The position numbers and the translations under genes are program-made. From Gemmatimonadaceae bacterium (GTDB lineage: Bacteria; Gemmatimonadota; Gemmatimonadetes; Gemmatimonadales; Gemmatimonadaceae): 6,427 nucleotides of DNA. The DNA lies in contig JADGQU010000142.1 in the NCBI GenBank assembly GCA_017881545.1, positions 1 to 6,427 on the forward strand. Direction: 5' to 3'. The notes under the pieces were generated by a model. The model had not been told where the DNA came from and searched no databases. It worked only from the letters and a program-made list of their open reading frames with translations. Shown one piece after another: positions 1-5,559 of the stretch (the first letter of the stretch is position 1; each line of letters starts with the position of its first letter).

Positions 1-579
1 TTCGCCGGCAAGCCGAAGCCGGCCGGTCTCACCGGTGACGAATCCAGAGCGTGGGATCAGCTAGCCTTCTTCTATAAAAACGGCCTCGGCTACGCCAACG
101 AGATGTCGCTCCGCCCACAAACGCTTTACGGGATCGCGGACTCACCGATCGGTCTGGCAGGGTGGATTCTGGATCACGACGATGCCAGCCAAAAAATGAT
201 CGCGCGCGTTTTTGCCGGACAGCGCGAGGGTCTTTCCCGCGACGATATTCTCGACAACATCACGATGTATTGGTTGACGAACACGGCGATCTCTTCGGCG
301 CGTCTCTATTGGGACACGGCGCACACGTTACCGCCAGGAGGTTTCTTCACCGTCAGGAATGTCCAGCTTCCAGTCGTCGTCACCGTCTTCCCCGACGAGA
401 TCTACGCAGCGCCGAGGACCTGGGCAGAGAAGGCGTATGCCAAGATGATCTACTACAACAAGTTCCCGAAGGGCGGGCACTTCGCGGCGTGGGAGCAACC
501 AGAGTACTTCGTGGGGGCGATGCGGGATGGGTTCAGATCGCTGCGTAGTTCCGCGACAGTCGGTGGCCGCGCCGATTAG
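1..579 (+). CDS. Epoxide hydrolase (EHN/microsomal type), C-terminal part, 5' end cut by window edge
   Basis: The frame is open from base 1 to the TAG at 577-579 (192 residues visible). It would catalyse addition of water to an epoxide through an aspartyl ester. The catalytic Asp and the N-terminal EHN domain lie upstream of the window. Visible here are the lid segment (EMSLRPQTLYGIADSPIG, from residue 35), a SSARLYWD segment whose Tyr (about residue 103) matches the epoxide-polarising tyrosine of microsomal-type enzymes, the FPDEI motif with the acid Glu (about 133), and the GGHFAAWEQPEYF motif with the catalytic His (about 160). The Glu acid and these motifs fit the EHN family better than soluble epoxide hydrolases or dehalogenases. 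The ATG at 103 is internal, since conserved sequence continues upstream of it. A strong hairpin follows 22 bp after the stop. The substrate cannot be told; the family assignment is firm. Confidence 0.9.
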   Translation, partial: FAGKPKPAGLTGDESRAWDQLAFFYKNGLGYANEMSLRPQTLYGIADSPIGLAGWILDHDDASQKMIARVFAGQREGLSRDDILDNITMYWLTNTAISSARLYWDTAHTLPPGGFFTVRNVQLPVVVTVFPDEIYAAPRTWAEKAYAKMIYYNKFPKGGHFAAWEQPEYFVGAMRDGFRSLRSSATVGGRAD

Positions 580-601
580 GTAAGAGACGGAACGAGGGCG
601 A

Positions 602-636
602 GAAAACCGGAGGTGGCTCAGCCATCTTCGGTTTTC
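602..636 (+). terminator. Long stem-loop downstream of epoxide hydrolase gene, probable terminator
   Basis: Bases 602-617 pair with 621-636 over 16 continuous pairs, including two G-U pairs, closing a TCA triloop. The foot of the stem is GAAAACCG/CGGTTTTC, and a second CGGTTTTC copy follows at 636-643. This makes an A-rich 5' arm and a T-rich 3' side, typical of rho-independent terminators. The tail is not a pure T-run, so efficiency is uncertain. It separates the epoxide hydrolase transcript from the next gene. Confidence 0.7.
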
Positions 637-722
637 GGTTTTCTCGCGGCCAGCGTATTGGGAAGATCGTTCGCGCAACTACGACGCAGCGGAGAGTCGA
701 AGCGCCAGCCTATGCCACGCAC

Positions 723-726
723 GGAG
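723..726 (+). promoter_or_regulatory. Ribosome binding site that favours ATG 734 over ATG 728
   Basis: GGAG lies 1 nt before ATG 728 but 7 nt before ATG 734. Only the second spacing is normal for initiation. The 734 start also makes the N-terminus align without gaps to the leader of the gene at 1815. Confidence 0.65.
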
Positions 727-733
727 AATGACA

Positions 734-1777
734 ATGTCCGAAGAAATCAACAATGATCGCCGCCGGTTTGTTGGTACCGCAATGATGACCATGGCCGCAG
801 CCCGATTAGGTATAAACAGCATCTCGAGTACAACGATCAGTGAAACGATAGCCGGAAAAGAAATCATGACAGCGCCACCCAGGCGCGGCTTCGACTCACT
901 TAGACAGATCGATGCCGGCCTTCTGAATGTCGGATACGCGGAAACCGGCCCCGCCAACGGCCCTGCAGTCGTGCTCCTGCACGGGTGGCCCTACGACATC
1001 CACAGCTACGTCGACGTCGCCCCTCTTCTCGCCGCGAGAGGTTATAGAGTCATCATCCCCCACCTGCGCGGCTTCGGCACGACGCATTTCCTCTCCGACG
1101 ACACGGTTCGGAATGGAGAGCAGGCGGTTATCGCCGTCGACGTCATCGCACTGATGGACGCCCTCAAAATCCAGAAGGCGATAGTCGGTGGTTTTGACTG
1201 GGGTTCGCGAACCGCGGCGATCATGGCGGCTCTCTGGCCCGAACGCGTGAAGGCACTCATCGCCGTGAGTGGCTATCTGATCGTAAATCTCAAGGCGAAT
1301 CTGCAGCCGTTGCCGCCGAAGGCCGAGCTGGGATGGTGGTACCAGTACTACTTCGCGACCGAGCGTGGCGTGCTTGGCTACACTGCAAACACCAGCGATT
1401 TCAACAAACTCATTTGGCAGATCGCGTCGCCGAAGTGGAAGTTCGATAACGCGACGTTCGACCGCACGGCCGCTTCATTCAACAATCCCGATCACGTCAA
1501 AATCGTCATTCACAACTACCGCTGGCGACTGAGCATGGCGGACGGCGAAGCGAAATACAGCGACCTCGAGCAGAAACTGTTCGCGGGTCCGCCGATCTCG
1601 GTCCCGACGATTACGATTGCGAGCGATTTCGACGGTGCCGCCGCTGACGGAAAGGCGTACGCCAGCAAGTTCACCGGCAAATATTCACACCGTGTGCTGA
1701 GCGGGATCGGCCACAACGTGCCCCAGGAAGATCCGCGCTCTTTCGCCAGTGCCATCGTAGATGTCGACGGCGACTGA
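734..1777 (+). CDS. α/β-hydrolase with Asp nucleophile (epoxide hydrolase/dehalogenase-like), twin-arginine leader
   Basis: This 347-aa protein begins with a leader carrying RRRFVGTA at residues 9-16, resembling a Tat signal, although the hydrophobic stretch is weak and no clear cleavage site is seen. The hydrolase core shows HGWPYD (83-88, oxyanion hole), GGFDWGSR with the nucleophile Asp155, a probable acid Asp300 in ASDFDGAA, and His327 in GIGHNVPQEDP. An Asp rather than Ser nucleophile points to attack on an epoxide or alkyl halide, or to a related α/β hydrolase of unknown substrate. The residue before the nucleophile is Phe, where many epoxide hydrolases have His (GHDWG). The conserved KFTGKYSHRVLSGIGHNVPQE tail is typical of a group annotated only as α/β hydrolase. 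An ATG at 728 is in frame but too close to the ribosome binding site. It is probably co-transcribed with the gene at 1815, 37 bp downstream. Confidence 0.88.
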   Translation: MSEEINNDRRRFVGTAMMTMAAARLGINSISSTTISETIAGKEIMTAPPRRGFDSLRQIDAGLLNVGYAETGPANGPAVVLLHGWPYDIHSYVDVAPLLAARGYRVIIPHLRGFGTTHFLSDDTVRNGEQAVIAVDVIALMDALKIQKAIVGGFDWGSRTAAIMAALWPERVKALIAVSGYLIVNLKANLQPLPPKAELGWWYQYYFATERGVLGYTANTSDFNKLIWQIASPKWKFDNATFDRTAASFNNPDHVKIVIHNYRWRLSMADGEAKYSDLEQKLFAGPPISVPTITIASDFDGAAADGKAYASKFTGKYSHRVLSGIGHNVPQEDPRSFASAIVDVDGD

Positions 1778-1796
1778 GCTTGCATACCATGCGAGC
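1778..1796 (+). other. Compact intercistronic hairpin
   Basis: Directly after the TGA at 1775-1777, bases 1778-1785 pair with 1789-1796 (eight pairs, one G-U), closing an ACC triloop. No T-run follows, and the next gene's ribosome binding site GGAG (1803-1806) starts 7 nt later. It is more likely an mRNA-stabilising or coupling element than a terminator. It could also be chance pairing in GC-rich DNA. Confidence 0.35.
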
Positions 1797-1814
1797 GATC
1801 GAGGAGCTTGATAA

Positions 1815-2894
1815 ATGCGCGACTCAATCAATCAGGAGCGACGCCGATTCATCGGGAGTGCGGCCGCTGCGCTCGGTGCCGGGAGGCTCGGCATCATCGG
1901 ATCCGCGGTGCAACAGATGGCATGCGCAGCGCTGACTGAGAGAAATGAGGGCGCGCTTCCCTCGCTGGGCGGAGCGACACAGTGGCTCAACTCCCCACCG
2001 CTTACACCAGAGGGCCTGCGCGGGAAAGTCGTGCTGGTCGATTTCTGGACTTATACGTGTATCAACTGGCTCCGCACCCTTCCTTACGTGCGTGCCTGGG
2101 CCGAGAAATACCGCGATCAGGGATTGGTTGTAATTGGTGCGCACACGCCAGAGTTTCCATTCGAGAAAAACATCGACAACGTGCGATGGGCCGCGAAGGA
2201 TATGGACGTCAACTATCCGATCGCTGTCGACAGCGACTATGCGGTCTGGCGTGCCTTCGACAACAACTACTGGCCAGCAGTGTATGTCGCCGATGTTAAC
2301 GGTCGCATTCGATATCACCATTTCGGCGAAGGCGCCTATGATGAGACCGAGAAAGTCATTCAGCGGTTGCTGAGCGAGAGCGGACGGACGATTGACAATC
2401 AGCTGGTGAAAGTCGCCCCGCGCGGTCTCGAGGTTGCCGCCGATTATGGTACGCTGCGATCGCCGGAGAGCTATCTCGGCTACGAGAAGGCAGAAGCGTT
2501 CGCGTCTGATGCGCTACAGGACGCGCCTCGTGCGTACACCGTGCCGCGCCTGACGCTCAATCAATGGGGACTCGCCGGTAATTGGACCGTGAAAGGAGGA
2601 GCCGCTGTGCTGAACGAAGCGAATGGTAAGGTTGTGTATCGCTTCCACGCCCGCGACGTGAATTTCATAATGGGTCCTCCGCCGGGATCGCAGCCAGTTC
2701 GGTTCACTGTAAAGGTCGACGGCAAGCCTCCTGGTGCGGCGCACGGAAGCGACATCGATGATCAAGGGAACGGGACGGCAGCTCGTCAGAGGACGTACCA
2801 ACTCGTGCGTGAGCAGACACGGATAGCTGATCGTGAGTTCGAGATACTGTTTGCCGAGCCGGGGGTGGAAGTCTTCTGTTTTACGTTCGGCTGA
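1815..2894 (+). CDS. Tat-leader thioredoxin-fold protein with DipZ-like C-terminal domain
   Basis: This 359-aa protein is probably exported and acts in extracytoplasmic thiol or redox chemistry. Residues 1-31 form a twin-arginine leader (RRRFIGSAAAALG). A TlpA/redoxin-like thioredoxin domain spans about 55-190, with VDFWTYTCINW at 75-85 and a cis-Pro candidate in YWPAVY (Pro154). Residues about 200-359 match the C-terminal domain of DipZ-type proteins (PESYLGYEKAE, LAGNWTVKGG, the final FTFG); the N-terminal membrane part of true DipZ is absent. Most relatives have CINC at the active site. Here it is CINW (Cys82, Trp85), so there is no vicinal disulfide pair. The only other cysteines are Cys37, near the leader, and Cys355, near the end. 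GGAG at 1803-1806 lies 8 nt before the ATG. The fold assignment is firm; a classic disulfide reductase role is doubtful. Confidence 0.87.
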   Translation: MRDSINQERRRFIGSAAAALGAGRLGIIGSAVQQMACAALTERNEGALPSLGGATQWLNSPPLTPEGLRGKVVLVDFWTYTCINWLRTLPYVRAWAEKYRDQGLVVIGAHTPEFPFEKNIDNVRWAAKDMDVNYPIAVDSDYAVWRAFDNNYWPAVYVADVNGRIRYHHFGEGAYDETEKVIQRLLSESGRTIDNQLVKVAPRGLEVAADYGTLRSPESYLGYEKAEAFASDALQDAPRAYTVPRLTLNQWGLAGNWTVKGGAAVLNEANGKVVYRFHARDVNFIMGPPPGSQPVRFTVKVDGKPPGAAHGSDIDDQGNGTAARQRTYQLVREQTRIADREFEILFAEPGVEVFCFTFG

Positions 2895-2971
2895 TGTGCG
2901 CGGGATGTGCTCCGCCCTCTCGCGCGCCGCTGTCGGGCTTTCATGCGTAGCGCGCGGGAAGGAGCATAGGT

Positions 2972-3010
2972 ATGATGAAAATCAACTTGGCAGGAGTTAC
3001 AAATGGCTGA
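2972..3010 (+). CDS. Possible 12-codon leader ORF overlapping the peroxiredoxin start
   Basis: AAGGAG at 2959-2964 stands 7 nt before ATG 2972. The ORF reads MMKINLAGVTNG and stops with TGA at 3008-3010, a few bases inside the peroxiredoxin gene and in another frame. It covers the peroxiredoxin ribosome binding site (AGGAG, 2992-2996), so its translation could expose or occlude that site. It has no homology I can recognise. It may be a coupling peptide or chance, since the evidence is only a good ribosome binding site and an overlap. Confidence 0.3.
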   Translation: MMKINLAGVTNG

Positions 3011-3554
3011 ATCCGACCTCGCTCGACGCGCCTCTACAGTTCTTCCCCCCGGTACGCCGGCTCCCGATTTTGCGCTGAGCTCCACGCCCGACCAGCAGCT
3101 ACGCTTGACCGACTTTCGCGGACGCCCGGTCATCCTCGTGTTCTACCCGGCTGACTGGAGTCCCGTGTGCGGCGATCAGGTAGCGCTCTACAACGAGATT
3201 CTCCCCGAGTTTCGCGAGTACGGCGCCGAGATTCTCGGGATCTCGGTGGACAGCGTTTGGTGCCACGCCGCGTTCGCGCGTGATCGGAACCTGCACTTTC
3301 CACTTCTGAGCGACTTTGAGCCGAAGGGTGCAGTGTCACGCCTGTACGGCGCCTACCGCGAGAGGGACGGCTTCAGCGAGCGCGCGCTCTTCGTTCTCGA
3401 CAAAGACGGGATGATTCGCTGGAGCTACCTCTCCCCGGTCGACGTGAACCCGGGCGCCGACGGTATCCTGAACGCACTCGATTCACTCGCGGGCAAGTCG
3501 GCACCGGCGAAATCCGAATCATCCCGGGCTGACGGTGCGGAGCTGCGGCCATGA
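3003..3554 (+). CDS. Peroxiredoxin (AhpC/TSA family)
   Basis: This 183-aa protein would reduce hydrogen peroxide and organic hydroperoxides in the cytoplasm; no signal peptide is present. The redoxin domain starts with PGTPAPDFALSS (16-27). The peroxidatic motif is P-x3-S-x2-C, in YPADWSPVC, with Cys56. The usual Thr is Ser, which is allowed in the family. GISVDSVWCHAAFARD (79-94) contains Cys87, 31 residues after the peroxidatic Cys, a possible resolving Cys for an atypical 2-Cys mechanism. SERALFVLDKDG holds the conserved active-site Arg. The last 25 or so residues are a Ser/Ala-rich tail not needed for the fold. AGGAG lies 6 nt before the ATG. The stop overlaps the start of the DsbA-like gene (ATGA), so the two are probably co-translated. 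The subgroup looks closest to AhpE/BCP-like enzymes, with moderate certainty. Confidence 0.92.
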   Translation: MAESDLARRASTVLPPGTPAPDFALSSTPDQQLRLTDFRGRPVILVFYPADWSPVCGDQVALYNEILPEFREYGAEILGISVDSVWCHAAFARDRNLHFPLLSDFEPKGAVSRLYGAYRERDGFSERALFVLDKDGMIRWSYLSPVDVNPGADGILNALDSLAGKSAPAKSESSRADGAELRP

Positions 3555-4126
3555 GCGAAGGTCGGCTGACACCACCCGTGAGCGCGGTGGATCACGCCGC
3601 CGGTCCCGATAACGCCCCGGTCACGCTCGTCGAGTACGGTGATTACGAATGCCCGCACTGCGGGCTGGCGCACCCGATCGTGAAGGCAACACAGCAAGCG
3701 CTCGGTAGCCAGCTCCGCTTCGTGTTCCGCAACTTTCCGCTCGCTGAGGCTCACCCGCACGCCCGGCTCGCGGCGCAGGCGGCCGAGGCAGCAGCAGCGC
3801 AGGGAAAGTTCTGGGAGATGCATGACATGGTCTTCGAGCACCAGGACGCATTGGAAATCGAGGATCTCCTCGGCTACGCCAAGTCGCTCGGGCTCGACGT
3901 CGCTCAAATCGCGCGCGATCTCGAGGCCGGGACCTACGCGAAACGGGTGCGCGATGATTTCCGGAACGGCGTGCGGAGCGGTGTGAACGGCACGCCGACC
4001 TTCTTCGTGAACGGAGTCCGCTACGAGGGGTCGTGGGCGAACAAGGAATCTTTCATGCACGCGCTTCGTGAAGCAGCGGGGCAGGCCGGTCGCGGCACAC
4101 GCCCGACTGCCGGCGCGAACGGCTAA
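3551..4126 (+). CDS. DsbA-family thioredoxin-fold oxidoreductase
   Basis: This 191-aa protein would make, break or transfer disulfides. The thioredoxin-fold β-strand VTLVEYGDYECPHC (24-37) ends in a CPHC active site (Cys34, Cys37), the same dipeptide as in E. coli DsbA. A helical insertion (about 70-130: LAAQAAEAAAAQGKFWEMHD, LLGYAKSLGLD) is followed by GVNGTPTFFVNG with cis-Pro149, diagnostic of the DsbA/thioredoxin_4 group. There is no signal peptide or membrane anchor, so it is predicted to be cytoplasmic. That is unusual for DsbA itself but common for this bacterial subgroup. Its ATG overlaps the peroxiredoxin stop by 4 bp (3551-3554), suggesting that it works with that enzyme, perhaps as a thiol partner (inference). 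Its end overlaps the convergent ATL gene by 4 bp. Confidence 0.92.
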   Translation: MSEGRLTPPVSAVDHAAGPDNAPVTLVEYGDYECPHCGLAHPIVKATQQALGSQLRFVFRNFPLAEAHPHARLAAQAAEAAAAQGKFWEMHDMVFEHQDALEIEDLLGYAKSLGLDVAQIARDLEAGTYAKRVRDDFRNGVRSGVNGTPTFFVNGVRYEGSWANKESFMHALREAAGQAGRGTRPTAGANG

Positions 4127-4479
4127 AGAGTCCGCGAAGGACTCCGCCTCGGTCTCCACTGAAAGGAAGCGAGCGGTATGCGGCCGCGCGCGTCGAAGCG
4201 AACACCTTCGCCCTCGAGGAGGCGACGCTGCAGCGCGTCGTGCCCCGGGGGTGTGCTGATTGCGCCCTGCGCGTTCACGACGCGTTGCCATGGAACAGAG
4301 GTGCCCGCCGGCAGCGCGTGGAGTGCGTAACCAACGAGGCGTGCCTGCCCCAGCAGGCCGGCGAGACGCGCCACCTGCCCATAGGTAGCTACGCGGCCCC
4401 GCGGTATCCGTGACACCAGCCTGTGGATGCGGAGGTGCAAACTCTCGGGCGCTGTGCCAGCCCAGCGGCTCACATACAT
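4123..4479 (-). CDS. Alkyltransferase-like protein (ATL, MGMT family without active Cys)
   Basis: This 118-aa protein resembles the DNA-binding domain of O6-alkylguanine-DNA alkyltransferase. The RIPRGRVATYGQVA helix-turn-helix entry (24-37) includes the Tyr33 that rotates the base out. ARLVGYAL (46-53) has the Arg47 finger. The usual PCHRV site is PWQRVV, with Trp64 in place of the alkyl-accepting Cys. That swap defines ATL proteins, which bind O6-alkylguanine and hand it to nucleotide excision repair instead of repairing it themselves. The length fits the family (about 100-120). The ATG at 4479 has GGAG only 2 nt upstream. A GTG at 4473 would have 8-nt spacing and may be the true start, removing only two residues. 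It is convergent with the DsbA-like gene (interlocked stops) and divergent from the hydrolase at 4657. Confidence 0.88.
   Translation of the reverse strand: MYVSRWAGTAPESLHLRIHRLVSRIPRGRVATYGQVARLAGLLGQARLVGYALHALPAGTSVPWQRVVNAQGAISTPPGHDALQRRLLEGEGVRFDARGRIPLASFQWRPRRSPSRTL
4128..4144 (-). terminator. Possible small hairpin at the convergent gene ends
   Basis: GAGTCC (4128-4133) and GGACTC (4139-4144) form a perfect 6-bp stem with a 5-nt loop. It lies 2 nt after the DsbA-like stop and inside the last codons of the ATL gene. On the minus strand it is followed by a short TTT that runs into the ATL stop. It may be a weak terminator shared by both directions; the T-tract is too short for certainty. 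Confidence 0.35.
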
Positions 4480-4656
4480 GACTCCGCTCGCGGCAGGCGC
4501 ACTTTCAGGATTTGCAAGTCAGGCGTATTCATGATGGGCTAATTGACAGGTCCACAATTGGGCGAAGGGTCGCCTAAGAGAGTATCACCGCCGAGCGCGG
4601 TTGTCTGCGGCAACGACATCAGTCTAGATTCTTTTCAATCCCCCAAGGAGACCAAC
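4480..4656. promoter_or_regulatory. Divergent spacer between ATL and hydrolase genes
   Basis: These 177 bp must hold the promoters of both flanking genes unless one is read through from further away. TTGACA at 4543-4548 is a perfect -35 box, but nothing like TATAAT occurs 16-18 nt after it. A hairpin at 4558-4577 (eight pairs, one G-U, loop AGGG) lies in the likely 5' leader of the hydrolase gene. No operator for a named regulator was recognised. Confidence 0.4.
4645..4650 (+). promoter_or_regulatory. Ribosome binding site fixing the hydrolase start at 4657
   Basis: AAGGAG stands 6 nt before ATG 4657. The frame is open upstream to a TTG at 4543, but that extension has no such site and no hydrolase homology. 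Confidence 0.8.
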
Positions 4657-5559
4657 ATGAGCGCCAACGGACGAGCCTCCACCAAGCCGACCATCATGCT
4701 GATTCACGGACTCTGGCTGACCCCGAGAAGCTGGGAAGGCTGGATAGCCCGATATCAGAAAGCCGGTTACAAGGTCCTCGCTCCGTCCTGGCCCGGCCTC
4801 GAGGGAGAGGTCGAAGCGATTCGCAAGGATCCGTCGCCGCTCAAGGGTCTCAAGCTCAAGACGGTCGTCGATCACTACGATCGCATCATTCGCAAGCTCG
4901 ACACCCAGCCGATCCTGATGGGTCACTCATTCGGCGGTCTCATAGTGCAGATGCTCGTCGACCGCGGGCTCGGCGCTGCCGGGGTTGTCCTGGATTCGGC
5001 ACAGTCCGCTGCCGTCCCGGTTTTACCGCTCTCGACTATCTGGGCGACAATTACTGTGCTCGGCAATCCGTTCACGTTCAACGCGGCAGTTGGCCTGAGT
5101 CCCGAGAAGTTCAACTACGCGTTCACAAACGAGCTGAGCGCCGCTGAATCGAAGAAGGTCTACGACCGTTATCAGATCCCAGGAAGTGGACGTATCCTCT
5201 GGGATGCGGCGCTCTCACTGCTGAATCCGAACGCGCCGTCCAAGGTGAACTACGGTAATAATGACCGCGCACCGCTCCTGTTCATCGCCGGCGGCAGGGA
5301 TCACCTCGTTCCGCCCGCTATCAACAAGGCGAACGTGCGCAAGTACATCAAGAACTCCACAGCCGTTACCGACTACAGAGAGTATCGCGAACGCACGCAC
5401 CACACGGTCGGTCAAAGCGGATGGGAGGAAGTTGCGGACTACGTGCTCCAGTGGGGGACGGCGCACGCGCGCGGGCAGGTGACTCTAGCTGATGTCAGAG
5501 CCGCATTTCCCCCTGACAGTCCTCAGATGTCGCCGAGCAGTGGTGAGATTCGCGCGTGA
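4657..5559 (+). CDS. α/β-hydrolase with Ser nucleophile (esterase/lipase-like)
   Basis: This 300-aa cytoplasmic hydrolase has no signal peptide. The fold is shown by LIHGLWLTPRSWEGW (15-29, oxyanion hole), the nucleophile elbow MGHSFGG (Ser91), the acid in FIAGGRDHLVPP (Asp215), and the catalytic His in RTHHTVGQSGWEEVADYVLQW (His248 likely, or 249). The triad is complete, so it is probably active on an ester or similar bond. The substrate is unknown, and homologues are usually annotated only as α/β hydrolase. After the last core helix (about 268) comes a 30-residue Pro/Ser-rich tail. The stop TGA (5557-5559) shares GTGA with the start of the reductase fusion, so the two genes are probably translated together. 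It is unlike the hydrolase at 734, which uses Asp and has a leader. Confidence 0.9.
   Translation: MSANGRASTKPTIMLIHGLWLTPRSWEGWIARYQKAGYKVLAPSWPGLEGEVEAIRKDPSPLKGLKLKTVVDHYDRIIRKLDTQPILMGHSFGGLIVQMLVDRGLGAAGVVLDSAQSAAVPVLPLSTIWATITVLGNPFTFNAAVGLSPEKFNYAFTNELSAAESKKVYDRYQIPGSGRILWDAALSLLNPNAPSKVNYGNNDRAPLLFIAGGRDHLVPPAINKANVRKYIKNSTAVTDYREYRERTHHTVGQSGWEEVADYVLQWGTAHARGQVTLADVRAAFPPDSPQMSPSSGEIRA

Noticed and set aside
1914..1925. Lipobox (QMAC) in the leader of the DipZ-like protein
   Set aside because: The -3 residue is Gln and not Leu/Val/Ile, and the match is too poor to call a lipoprotein.
1824..2321. 165-codon minus-strand ORF opposite the thioredoxin-fold gene
   Set aside because: It has no recognisable motif and lies wholly opposite a conserved coding region.
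2921..2956. Inverted repeat CGCGCGC/GCGCGCG in the gap after the DipZ-like gene
   Set aside because: It is low-complexity GC alternation with a 22-nt loop and no T-run, so chance pairing is likely.
3425..4291. 288-codon minus-strand ORF across the peroxiredoxin, DsbA-like and ATL genes
   Set aside because: It is antisense to strongly recognisable genes, Arg/Ala-rich and without any domain; it is a shadow typical of GC-rich DNA.
4543..4571. Full sigma-70 promoter based on TTGACA
   Set aside because: The -35 box is perfect, but no acceptable -10 element occurs at 16-18 nt, so a full promoter was not called.
4543..4656. 38-codon upstream extension of the Ser hydrolase from a TTG codon
   Set aside because: It has no ribosome binding site and no hydrolase-like sequence, whereas AAGGAG is correctly placed before ATG 4657.
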